Part shown: positions 37,676-45,121 of the stretch, piece after piece
How positions within the stretch are numbered: the stretch's first letter is position 1
How the letters are laid out: each line of letters opens with the position of its first letter
Assembly: GCA_013285425.1 (NCBI GenBank)
Contig: CP053447.1
Span: forward strand, 2,176,001-2,240,000
Length of the DNA: 64,000 nucleotides
Direction of reading: 5' to 3'
From: Ignavibacteriota bacterium
GTDB lineage: Bacteria > Bacteroidota > Ignavibacteria > Ignavibacteriales > Ignavibacteriaceae
Translations under genes and position numbers: made by a program
The notes under the pieces: model-generated
Seen by the model: the letters and a program-made list of their open reading frames with translations, nothing else
The model's database searches: none
What the model was told of the DNA's origin: nothing

Positions 37676-39268
37676 TTAAATACCAAATACTCCATTGGGT
37701 GTAATACCAAGATATCTGAACCAGGTTTCGCCGGCTGCAATTACCAGTATCCAGCCGATTATCATTATTGTAAGACCGTATTTAAAAGTATCAGTTAAAC
37801 TATACTGATCAGTTTCATATAAAAGAGCAGCTGGCTTACTGTTAAACGGAAGTACATAAACATGAATATTCATGAACGCAACAGGAAGAGCCAGGCTTAC
37901 TACATCAAATCCAAATCTGTTTGCCACACCAATAGCAATAGGAATAAATATCATAGCTCTCATTGTCTTCGATTGAAATATAAGAGCACTAAAAATCATT
38001 ACGCCCGTTAGAAATAAATATAACACCCAGAATTGTGATTGGTTTCCTATTCCCAGTGAGTTAAAAAATGCATTTACACAAATCGAAGGGAGATCAGTTT
38101 CATCCAATGCTGCTCCTAAAGTATAAGCTCCTGCTGAGAATAACATCAAGTGCCAGGGAATATCAACTTCATTCCACTTTACAATTCCAACTTTAGGTAA
38201 CAAAGCAACAATAGCCCCAACAAATGCAACGGCAGTTGCACTTATTCCGTGGATATTGTCTGTTGCCCACAATCCTAAAATTGTTATAAAAATAAAAGCT
38301 GATTTTATTTCATTATGACTTAAAGGTCCAAGTTTTTCATACTCAGTTTTTAATCTTTCCATTCCACCTTCAATTTGTGGTAGTCTTTCCTCAGGCTTTA
38401 ACGGAAAGAATATTTTCATCGCAACAAAATAGCCAATGATCATAAGCAGAATAACATAAGGCAGCATTGCCATCATCCACTGACCAAAATAAATATTACC
38501 TTGAATTGCACTACCTAAAAGCGCTGCACCTAACAAATTAGCACCGGCACCTGTTACAAATGCACCAGCACCAATATTAATGTTTAACAAATTCTGCAAT
38601 ACAATACTTCTTCCAAAATTGTTTCTGTTTACCCCGCTCTGTGCACCATAGATTGCTGCGATAACCATAAAGATAGGAAGCAGTATTGCCGCCTTAGCAG
38701 TTGTTGCTGAGATAAATGCTGAAAGGACCAGATTAATCACTATAAATGTTATAAATATCGTACTTGCATTTTTACCAAACTTAACAATTAACCAAAGGGC
38801 AAATCGTTTTGCAAGTCCGGTTGTTACTAACATACTCGCAAGGACGAACGACATAATATTTAGCCACATAACAGGATGCCCAAGTTGTGCGTAAGCAGTT
38901 TTCTCGGGTAAAATTCCCGTTAACACCAAGGATATAATTAAAATCAAAGAAGTTAAATAATTGGGTATTGCTTCTGTCATCCATAGAATAATAGATGCTG
39001 CAAAGATTGCGAGCATAAACTCATTGTTTCTTATAAAAGCAGTTGAACCTATCTTATTATAAACGTTCTTTGCAGTGTCAGAAACAATTTCATTTGGATT
39101 TATTGATTCAAGAAATGGCAGCTTAATTACAAATGCAAATAAGATAAATGCTGCAACAGCCAGTATTGAACCCACAAATGCAAGTCTTTTTTCAAATTCT
39201 GATTTTTTTCTTTTCGGAAGTTTCTCGATACGATAATTACTCATATCAAGAATGTCAGCTTTAGTCAT
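37676..39268 (-). CDS. SLC13/DASS-family anion transporter
   Basis: A 530-residue permease with about twelve membrane segments and a cytosolic N-terminal region of about 25 residues. The family pattern is ILWMTEAIPNYLTSLILII near residue 95, SAFISATTAKAAILLPI near 182 and NPxxLPFNSKPAALLYET-like near 490. The usual SNT substrate/sodium hairpin reads SAT in the first half. Family members carry dicarboxylates, sulfate or, in yeast Pho87/90/91, phosphate; the surrounding PiT and DUF47 genes make phosphate or another oxyanion worth testing. Start preceded by GAGGAG. Confidence 0.85.
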   Translation of the reverse strand: MTKADILDMSNYRIEKLPKRKKSEFEKRLAFVGSILAVAAFILFAFVIKLPFLESINPNEIVSDTAKNVYNKIGSTAFIRNNEFMLAIFAASIILWMTEAIPNYLTSLILIISLVLTGILPEKTAYAQLGHPVMWLNIMSFVLASMLVTTGLAKRFALWLIVKFGKNASTIFITFIVINLVLSAFISATTAKAAILLPIFMVIAAIYGAQSGVNRNNFGRSIVLQNLLNINIGAGAFVTGAGANLLGAALLGSAIQGNIYFGQWMMAMLPYVILLMIIGYFVAMKIFFPLKPEERLPQIEGGMERLKTEYEKLGPLSHNEIKSAFIFITILGLWATDNIHGISATAVAFVGAIVALLPKVGIVKWNEVDIPWHLMLFSAGAYTLGAALDETDLPSICVNAFFNSLGIGNQSQFWVLYLFLTGVMIFSALIFQSKTMRAMIFIPIAIGVANRFGFDVVSLALPVAFMNIHVYVLPFNSKPAALLYETDQYSLTDTFKYGLTIMIIGWILVIAAGETWFRYLGITPNGVFGI

Positions 39269-39302
39269 TGCTCCTCAGTATGTTTGATAAAAATTCAGTC
39301 GT

Positions 39303-39770
39303 TTACCATTTTGTAAATGGATGTTTCATCAACATTGCATTATAATATTTAACATCACCAGTTACTTCATCTCCTAACCACGATGGCTTGTTAAAGGATT
39401 CATCCTCTGAAGATAATTCTAACTCAGCTAAAACTAATCCCTGATTCTCTGCATAAAACTCATCCACTTCAAAAGTATGATTATCAACTTTTACTAAATA
39501 TCTTGTTTTATCAATAACACCAGGTTCACAGATTTTTAATAGTTCTTCAACTTCAGATGTTGGAATTTCTTTTTCCCATTCGTATCTGCTGGCGCCCGAA
39601 GCATTTCCTATTCCTTTAATTGTGATATATCCTTTGTCACCTTTAATTCTAACTCTAACTGTTCTTTCGGGTACTGATGATAAATAACCCTGAACAATTC
39701 TTGTTTGCTTACTTGCAAGGTGTTTGAACTCTCCCTTAACCAAAAACTTTTTTTCAATTTCTTTTGCCAT
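39303..39770 (-). CDS. CYTH-domain protein, probable inorganic triphosphatase
   Basis: A 155-residue CYTH-fold enzyme with the diagnostic N-terminal EIEKKFLV (ExExK) motif, TVRVRIKGDKGYITIKG, YEWEKEIP, and the acidic FEVDEFY and LAELELSSEDE strands that line the tunnel and bind metal. Its size and motifs match bacterial short CYTH proteins such as the triphosphate tunnel enzymes that split tripolyphosphate. It is cytoplasmic and lies second in the phosphate-type cluster, 11 bases after the gene upstream. Shine-Dalgarno AAGGA. Confidence 0.88.
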   Translation of the reverse strand: MAKEIEKKFLVKGEFKHLASKQTRIVQGYLSSVPERTVRVRIKGDKGYITIKGIGNASGASRYEWEKEIPTSEVEELLKICEPGVIDKTRYLVKVDNHTFEVDEFYAENQGLVLAELELSSEDESFNKPSWLGDEVTGDVKYYNAMLMKHPFTKW

Positions 39771-39781
39771 ATAATTTTTCC

Positions 39782-40366
39782 TTATTTCATTCCAACCAGA
39801 TTTTTTAATCCGCGCAGGTAATTAATATTCGGGAACTTATCCAGCTCAAGCTCTCTAACAGTTTTTATCACCAACGCCGGGTCTTCCATCTCAACCGCAG
39901 CTGTTTTTATTACTTTACCATCAACTGTAACTTCTGCAATTTCAACAATTGTATTATTAATTGTAAAGCCGGTTCTTTTTTTATGAACATTAACTGCTTT
40001 TAATAATTTGGATGGTTTAATTACCTCATCGATGTATTGCTGAAAAGTATATTCAGTTCGTTCAAATTTTGGCAGAGCAACTTTGAAGCATTTAAATACT
40101 TTTTCAATTTCAGAAACCGGTAATGGAAATGTTCCCTTCATTATCGGAAGCCACTGTTCAAGTCTGTCTTCATTAACTTGCTGCAATGTTTTAATATCCA
40201 TCAGATCATCACGAACTTTTGTATTATCCATACTTACTTCAGAAAGAATATATACCTCATCACTCTCTCTGGTTTTTCCTTCAGGATGTTTACGAATATT
40301 TTCTTCAGCTTTCCCCAGGTCATTAGTAAAGGTACGCCATTCCCAGCGTGGTATAATGTTTTCCAT
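39782..40366 (-). CDS. Divergent CYTH-like protein
   Basis: A 194-residue cytoplasmic protein, first gene of the minus-strand cluster. Patterns suggest a divergent CYTH fold: RWEWRTF near the N-terminus instead of ExExK, SDEVYILSEVSMDNTKVRDDLMDIKTL, TIVEIAEVTVDGK and AAVEMEDPALV, in the order of CYTH strands. Because the ExExK motif is not exact, a role as a polyphosphate binder or regulator rather than a hydrolase is possible. I use the ATG at 40366, which has AAGGAG 7 bases upstream; a longer frame to 40417 would run through the predicted sigma-54 transcription start. Confidence 0.65.
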   Translation of the reverse strand: MENIIPRWEWRTFTNDLGKAEENIRKHPEGKTRESDEVYILSEVSMDNTKVRDDLMDIKTLQQVNEDRLEQWLPIMKGTFPLPVSEIEKVFKCFKVALPKFERTEYTFQQYIDEVIKPSKLLKAVNVHKKRTGFTINNTIVEIAEVTVDGKVIKTAAVEMEDPALVIKTVRELELDKFPNINYLRGLKNLVGMK

Positions 40367-40413
40367 TTTTACTCCTTTTTGATTAATAATTAGTTTTCTT
40401 TGTTTTTTAACAG

Positions 40414-40428
40414 GCAATGTCTGTGCCC
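40414..40428 (-). promoter_or_regulatory. Sigma-54 (-24/-12) promoter of the phosphate-type cluster
   Basis: On the minus strand GGGCACAGACATTGC: GG at -24, ten bases, GC at -12, one base off TGGCAC-N5-TTGC. The predicted start of transcription near 40402 leaves a 36-base leader to the ATG at 40366. The divergent operon encodes an NtrC-family activator with an intact GAFTGA loop. Confidence 0.8.
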
Positions 40429-40540
40429 CAAATATTCATAGGTCTTTACAAATAGTTGATTAAAAAATTAAAAAAACAGAAGAATTTATCTGCAAATTAC
40501 AGCTATTATATTTTAATTGACTATTTTTCGTCGTCACTTT

Positions 40541-40554
40541 GGCGATAATTCGCC
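40541..40554. promoter_or_regulatory. Palindrome, candidate activator (enhancer) site
   Basis: GGCGA - TAAT - TCGCC, a perfect 5-base inverted repeat in the divergent intergenic region. It is centred about 145 bases upstream of the predicted sigma-54 start, a usual distance for an NtrC-type binding site, and about 43 bases upstream of the PhnD-like gene start. Confidence 0.45.
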
Positions 40555-40590
40555 GCTTCAATCAGATTTAATAAAGGAAAGCTTAATTAA

Positions 40591-41562
40591 ATGTTCGGTT
40601 TAGAATTTGTAACTAAGATAAATAAACGAATTAGTGGTATTCCTGTTAATATGAGAAAAAAGTATTTGATATTAATTAGTTCAGCATTTTTAGTTGGCAT
40701 TTTAATTACAGTTTTATTCTATGAATATGTAGTTGATATTTCAACCGTAATTCGCCCCGAAGCTAATACAGTAGAAAAAACAAATCACCTGAAGAAACCA
40801 ATTTGTTATGTGGGAGTAATATCCAGATATCCACCTAATATTATCTTTAATGGATATCAGCCTATTATAGATTATTTAAATCAGAACGAAAAATATCATT
40901 TTGAATTAAAGTTAAGCACATCATACAGCGAAACAGTTGATCAGCTAATAAATGGAAAAATTTCTATTGCATTCTTTGGGTCTTTGCTCTACATAAACGC
41001 TCACAAGCAATACGGAATAGTACCAATACTAAAACCATTGAATGAAGACCATAAACCATTTTTCAGGTCTATTCTTTTTACAAGAAATAATAGTGGAATT
41101 AATACTACTGAAGATTTAACCGGAAAGAAAATTGCATTACCATCGCAGGAATCATTTTCCGGCAATTGGCTTATTAAATATGAATTGAAAAAGATCGGTG
41201 TATCTGAAAAAAATCTTACAGAAATAAAAAACTTCCCGTTTCATCAAAATGTAATATTTCAGGTTATCAATGGTAATTATGATGTTGGAGTAGTTAAGGA
41301 TAAAGTTTTTAAAGATTATAAAAATCGTGATCTTAAATTAGTTGCCTATTCCGAACCCGTTCCAGGCTCTCCAATCGTTGCAGCAAAGGATTATGATTCA
41401 GGAGTAATTGAAACTATAAAATCATTATTACTCAAAATTGATTTAACAAAACCCTATTATCAAAAGCTGGTAAAAAACTGGGATGAAGAATTTATTTATG
41501 GTTTTGTTGAAGCAAATGACAGTGATTATAATCTGATAAGAAAATATTCAGGAACTAATTAA
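40591..41562 (+). CDS. Membrane-anchored PhnD-like periplasmic binding protein
   Basis: A 323-residue protein with one N-terminal membrane segment (about residues 23-45), no signal cleavage site and no lipobox, so it is tethered to the inner membrane facing the periplasm. The body is a type 2 binding protein of the PhnD family (phosphate/phosphite/phosphonate): YVGVISRYPPNIIFNGYQPIIDYL, INGKISIAFFGSLLYINA, DLTGKKIALPSQESFSGNWL and INGNYDVGVVKDKVF. No ABC permease or ATPase is adjacent; the next gene, 2 bases on, is a histidine kinase, so a sensory role is likely. The ligand is unproved. Confidence 0.85.
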   Translation: MFGLEFVTKINKRISGIPVNMRKKYLILISSAFLVGILITVLFYEYVVDISTVIRPEANTVEKTNHLKKPICYVGVISRYPPNIIFNGYQPIIDYLNQNEKYHFELKLSTSYSETVDQLINGKISIAFFGSLLYINAHKQYGIVPILKPLNEDHKPFFRSILFTRNNSGINTTEDLTGKKIALPSQESFSGNWLIKYELKKIGVSEKNLTEIKNFPFHQNVIFQVINGNYDVGVVKDKVFKDYKNRDLKLVAYSEPVPGSPIVAAKDYDSGVIETIKSLLLKIDLTKPYYQKLVKNWDEEFIYGFVEANDSDYNLIRKYSGTN

Positions 41563-41564
41563 AT

Positions 41565-43040
41565 ATGACTCCGATTCAGCATAGTTTTAAAACCAGAATT
41601 CTTTTGGTTACAGGATCAGTCTTGATTCTTATAATGATGCTTATTTCCATTACTATACTTTTCCAATGGAGAACAATACTTATAAAAAAAGAAATTCATA
41701 ATGCCCAATCGGTTGCAAATGCTTTTGTTGTTCCTACTCTTGATGCAATGATCTACGCTGAACAGCGAGAATTATTAAAAGGCGATCTTCTGGAAACTTA
41801 CATTAATAACTTTATGCAAAAGGTAACTGACATAAAGTATATACAGATATTCGATGAGAATTATAATGTAATTGCAGAAAAAGATGCAGCGTTTAACAAA
41901 AACACTGATTCTATAAGCAGAGTTGAAAACATTAGAGAAGAAAATATCCAAAGCAAAATTTATAAATCAAAAGAACATGGCTGGATACTGGAAACTTATA
42001 CTCCGCTTGTAATTGGAGATAAAAGCTGGGGTATAACAAAAATAGGATTTGATGCTAAGCCGGTCAGAAACGAAGTTAAAGAAATCTTCTTTGCACTTTT
42101 GGGATTAACAGTAATAATTTCTCTTGTAACTCTTTCAGTATTGTATTTGTTAGTGAATAAAATAACATATTCACTTAATAATCTTGTTAAGCAAATTGAC
42201 AAGATTGATTTTAACACTAACGAAGGTATAAATCTGATTGAAAGCAAGGATGAAATAGGATTTATGTTTGAAAGATTTGATGATCTTCTTAAAAGATTAT
42301 ACAAATCAAAAGATCAATTGTCTATTGCACAAAAGCAGGTTTATCAATCGGAAAAACTTGCTTCTATCGGAAGGCTCGCATCCGGAATTGCTCATGAAAT
42401 AAATAATCCGCTGAATGGAATAAAAAGCTGTATTTATGCAATTCAAAACAATCTAAATAATAACAGTCAGATTAATGAATACTTATCACTGATAAACGAA
42501 GGTGTAACATATATTGATAATGTTATTAAAAAGCTGTTAGGGTTTGTTCGTCAGCAGCCTCAAAAAATAAATTTGTATAACTTAAATGAACTCATCTTAA
42601 ATGTTTACAGATTACTGGATTACAAATTAAAACAAAAAAATGCGGATGTTCAGCTGCAGTTATCAGAAGATATTCCATTTGTTAAAGTTGATTCTCAGTT
42701 AATCCAGGAGGTCATCATGAATTTATTAATTAATTCTTACGATGCTATTCTGGAAAATGGCAGTATCCTTATCAGTTCGGGATATTATGAAAATGATTCT
42801 GTCTTTTTTTCTATTAAGGATAACGGAACCGGAATTGCTCAAACCGAATTTGAAAAAATATTCGATCCTTTTTACACAACAAAAGATGTGGGAAAAGGTA
42901 CCGGACTTGGATTGTGGGTTAGTCTAAACATTATTGAAAATCACAATGGAAAGGTCCTTGTTAAATCCACTCCAAATACTGAAACTGTATTTACTGTAAT
43001 TCTCCCAATTGAGGTATCTGATGAAAATTTTATTGGCTGA
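41565..43040 (+). CDS. Sensor histidine kinase (HAMP, HisKA, HATPase)
   Basis: A 491-residue membrane kinase: TM1 at about residues 12-34, a periplasmic domain of about 140 residues, TM2 at about 175-197 and a HAMP region. The H-box is GIAHEINNPLNGI with the phosphorylated His at about 277, the N-box is EVIMNLLINSYDAI, and the G boxes are DNGTGI and GKGTGLGLW. Its start is 2 bases after the PhnD-like gene, and it overlaps the response regulator by 20 bases. The HisKA type is that of NtrB-like partners of sigma-54 regulators. Confidence 0.93.
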   Translation: MTPIQHSFKTRILLVTGSVLILIMMLISITILFQWRTILIKKEIHNAQSVANAFVVPTLDAMIYAEQRELLKGDLLETYINNFMQKVTDIKYIQIFDENYNVIAEKDAAFNKNTDSISRVENIREENIQSKIYKSKEHGWILETYTPLVIGDKSWGITKIGFDAKPVRNEVKEIFFALLGLTVIISLVTLSVLYLLVNKITYSLNNLVKQIDKIDFNTNEGINLIESKDEIGFMFERFDDLLKRLYKSKDQLSIAQKQVYQSEKLASIGRLASGIAHEINNPLNGIKSCIYAIQNNLNNNSQINEYLSLINEGVTYIDNVIKKLLGFVRQQPQKINLYNLNELILNVYRLLDYKLKQKNADVQLQLSEDIPFVKVDSQLIQEVIMNLLINSYDAILENGSILISSGYYENDSVFFSIKDNGTGIAQTEFEKIFDPFYTTKDVGKGTGLGLWVSLNIIENHNGKVLVKSTPNTETVFTVILPIEVSDENFIG

Positions 43041-44385
43041 AGACGAAAAAATTACCAGAAAAAGTTTAACTGATATTTTAACAGCAGAAAAACACGAAGT
43101 AGTAAGTTTTGATAATGGAAATCAGGCTTATGAATCAATAAAGAAAAATGATTATGATGTTATTATCACCGACATAAGATTACCTGGTATGAATGGTATT
43201 GATATTCTGAAAAATGCAAAGGAATTAAATCCGAAAATAATTGTAATAATAATTACAGCTTATGCAAGTGTTGAAACCGCTGTTGAAGCCTTAAAGTTCG
43301 GAGCTTATGATTATCTGATAAAACCTTTTTCGCCGGTACAATTACTTAGTATTCTTCAGCATATTGATCAGCTTAAACTTGTTTTATCCGAGAATGAAAA
43401 CTTAAAGAAGAGGATTGCATTACTTGAAGATAAAACTATTATTGGTTCATCCGAAAAAGTAAAATCTTTTATGAACACAATTAAAACCGTTGCCCCGCAG
43501 GATTACACTGTTTTAATTCAGGGTGAAAGCGGCACAGGAAAAGAATTATGTGCCCGCACAATCCATAATTTTTCTACAAGAAAGAATAAAAATTTTATAG
43601 CGATTAATTGCGCAGTTATACCTGAAACTCTTATCGAAAGCGAATTGTTTGGACATGAAAAGGGAGCTTTTACAGGAGCAATAAAAAAGCATATCGGCTA
43701 TTTTGAAAAAGCAAACGAAGGAACATTGTTTATTGATGATATTGATGATCTGCCTTATAATATACAGGTAAAACTATTAAGGGTTCTTCAGGAAAAAGAA
43801 ATATCAAGAGTTGGCAGTACAGAAAGTATTCCAATTGATGTTCGTATAATCTGTGCTTCCAAAGTGGATTTGAAACAAAAAGTTGTTGAAAAACAATTTA
43901 GAGAAGACCTCTACTACCGGCTTAATATCATCCCTATCTTTCTTCCGCCCTTACGTAAAAGAAAGGAAGATATACCTGAACTTTTAATCCATTTTCTAAA
44001 GAAGCATGGCGGAGAGGATAAAATTCAATTCTTAAATGATGATATCTATTCAACTTTGCAGAAATACAACTGGCCTGGAAATGTAAGAGAGCTTGAAAAT
44101 ATTACAGAAAGAATAATAGCTCTATCTCCAAATAATCTTATTAATCCGGCAGTTTTTGAGCCGTTGTTAAATAGTCCGGATAAAACAGAACAAGATAAAA
44201 CTGCATTTGAACATTATGATAATTTTGATCAATATATTTCCAACAAAGAAAAGGAAATAATTAATTGGGCATTGGAAAAATCATCAAATAATGTGACCGC
44301 AGCAGCAAAAATTTTGAAAATCCCCCGGACAACTCTAAGAAGTAAAATGGAAAAGTTATTGATTACAAATTATAATGAGTCCTAG
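43021..44385 (+). CDS. NtrC-family sigma-54-dependent response regulator
   Basis: A 454-residue regulator in three parts. The receiver (residues 1-120) has phosphoacceptor D51 in VIITDIRLPGMNG. The AAA+ domain (about 135-375) has Walker A GESGTGKE and the sigma-54-contact loop GAFTGA. A Fis-type helix-turn-helix ends it (NNVTAAAKILKIPRTTLRSKM). Walker B is LFIDDIDDLP, where the usual form is LFLDEIGELP, so the catalytic Glu is Asp. I start at the ATG at 43021, 8 bases after GAGGT, inside the kinase gene. It is the natural activator for the -24/-12 promoter at 40414. Confidence 0.94.
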   Translation: MKILLAEDEKITRKSLTDILTAEKHEVVSFDNGNQAYESIKKNDYDVIITDIRLPGMNGIDILKNAKELNPKIIVIIITAYASVETAVEALKFGAYDYLIKPFSPVQLLSILQHIDQLKLVLSENENLKKRIALLEDKTIIGSSEKVKSFMNTIKTVAPQDYTVLIQGESGTGKELCARTIHNFSTRKNKNFIAINCAVIPETLIESELFGHEKGAFTGAIKKHIGYFEKANEGTLFIDDIDDLPYNIQVKLLRVLQEKEISRVGSTESIPIDVRIICASKVDLKQKVVEKQFREDLYYRLNIIPIFLPPLRKRKEDIPELLIHFLKKHGGEDKIQFLNDDIYSTLQKYNWPGNVRELENITERIIALSPNNLINPAVFEPLLNSPDKTEQDKTAFEHYDNFDQYISNKEKEIINWALEKSSNNVTAAAKILKIPRTTLRSKMEKLLITNYNES

Positions 44386-44407
44386 AAAAGTATTAAGCAG
44401 TGAATTT

Positions 44408-45115
44408 TTAAAAATGATATATCCAGTTTTTGTTAATGTCATCAATAACTGATTTTTCTTCAATTATTTCTAAACATTTGTTATCCTGAATTATAACAGC
44501 AGTCAGTTTATTATTACCATAAGCAGTTGTATCAATATACATTGTGTTGCTTGTTAAATCGTGATATATTTCTTTTTTATGAGTATGACCTACAATCTGA
44601 AGCTTTCCGATATTAAGAAGATTTCCCCGCGTCCACAAAATACTTTCCTGATCATCCAGATCCTTAATTAAAAGTTCTGTTAGTGCCTTATCATCTTTAA
44701 CACCATCAGGAATAAATGATTTGTATTTTGCAGATAAACCAGCATGTGAAATAAAGCAGTCATCCAGATTATAAAACAGAGGTAAACTATTAATAAAATC
44801 AAGATGATCATCCATCAATTCATTTTTATCTCTGTAAGATATCAGAGTTGTTTCAGCTCCATTGTAATTCCATGATCTTGCCATCAGACTGAAAGGAACC
44901 CTCATATTACAAAAAAACATATAATCGTGATTACCAAGTGTACAGAATATATTTTCAGCAATTATAAAATCAATAACCTGTGCGCTGAAATTGCCGCGAT
45001 CAACCAGATCTCCGACACAATAAATAATAATATCAGGATACTTCTTCCTGATTTTTTCAAAAATTGCTTTTAAAGTATTATAACATCCGTGGACATCACC
45101 AATTATAGCTACCAT
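44408..45115 (-). CDS. Metallophosphoesterase, PP1/PrpA-type
   Basis: A 235-residue phosphoesterase with the full two-metal site of serine/threonine-phosphatase-like enzymes: GDVHGCYNTL at residues 6-15, GDLVDRGNFS near 36, GNHDYMFF near 61, the catalytic His in SHAGL near 117, and VGHTHKKE near 175. It could dephosphorylate proteins or small molecules such as diadenosine tetraphosphate. It is 6 bases after the CoA-transferase gene on the same strand and convergent with the regulator gene. Confidence 0.88.
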   Translation of the reverse strand: MVAIIGDVHGCYNTLKAIFEKIRKKYPDIIIYCVGDLVDRGNFSAQVIDFIIAENIFCTLGNHDYMFFCNMRVPFSLMARSWNYNGAETTLISYRDKNELMDDHLDFINSLPLFYNLDDCFISHAGLSAKYKSFIPDGVKDDKALTELLIKDLDDQESILWTRGNLLNIGKLQIVGHTHKKEIYHDLTSNTMYIDTTAYGNNKLTAVIIQDNKCLEIIEEKSVIDDINKNWIYHF

Positions 45116-45121
45116 TATAAC

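Noticed and set aside
40591..41562. PhnD-like gene as part of a phosphonate ABC importer
   Set aside because: No permease or ATPase gene is adjacent, and the next two genes are a histidine kinase and a response regulator.
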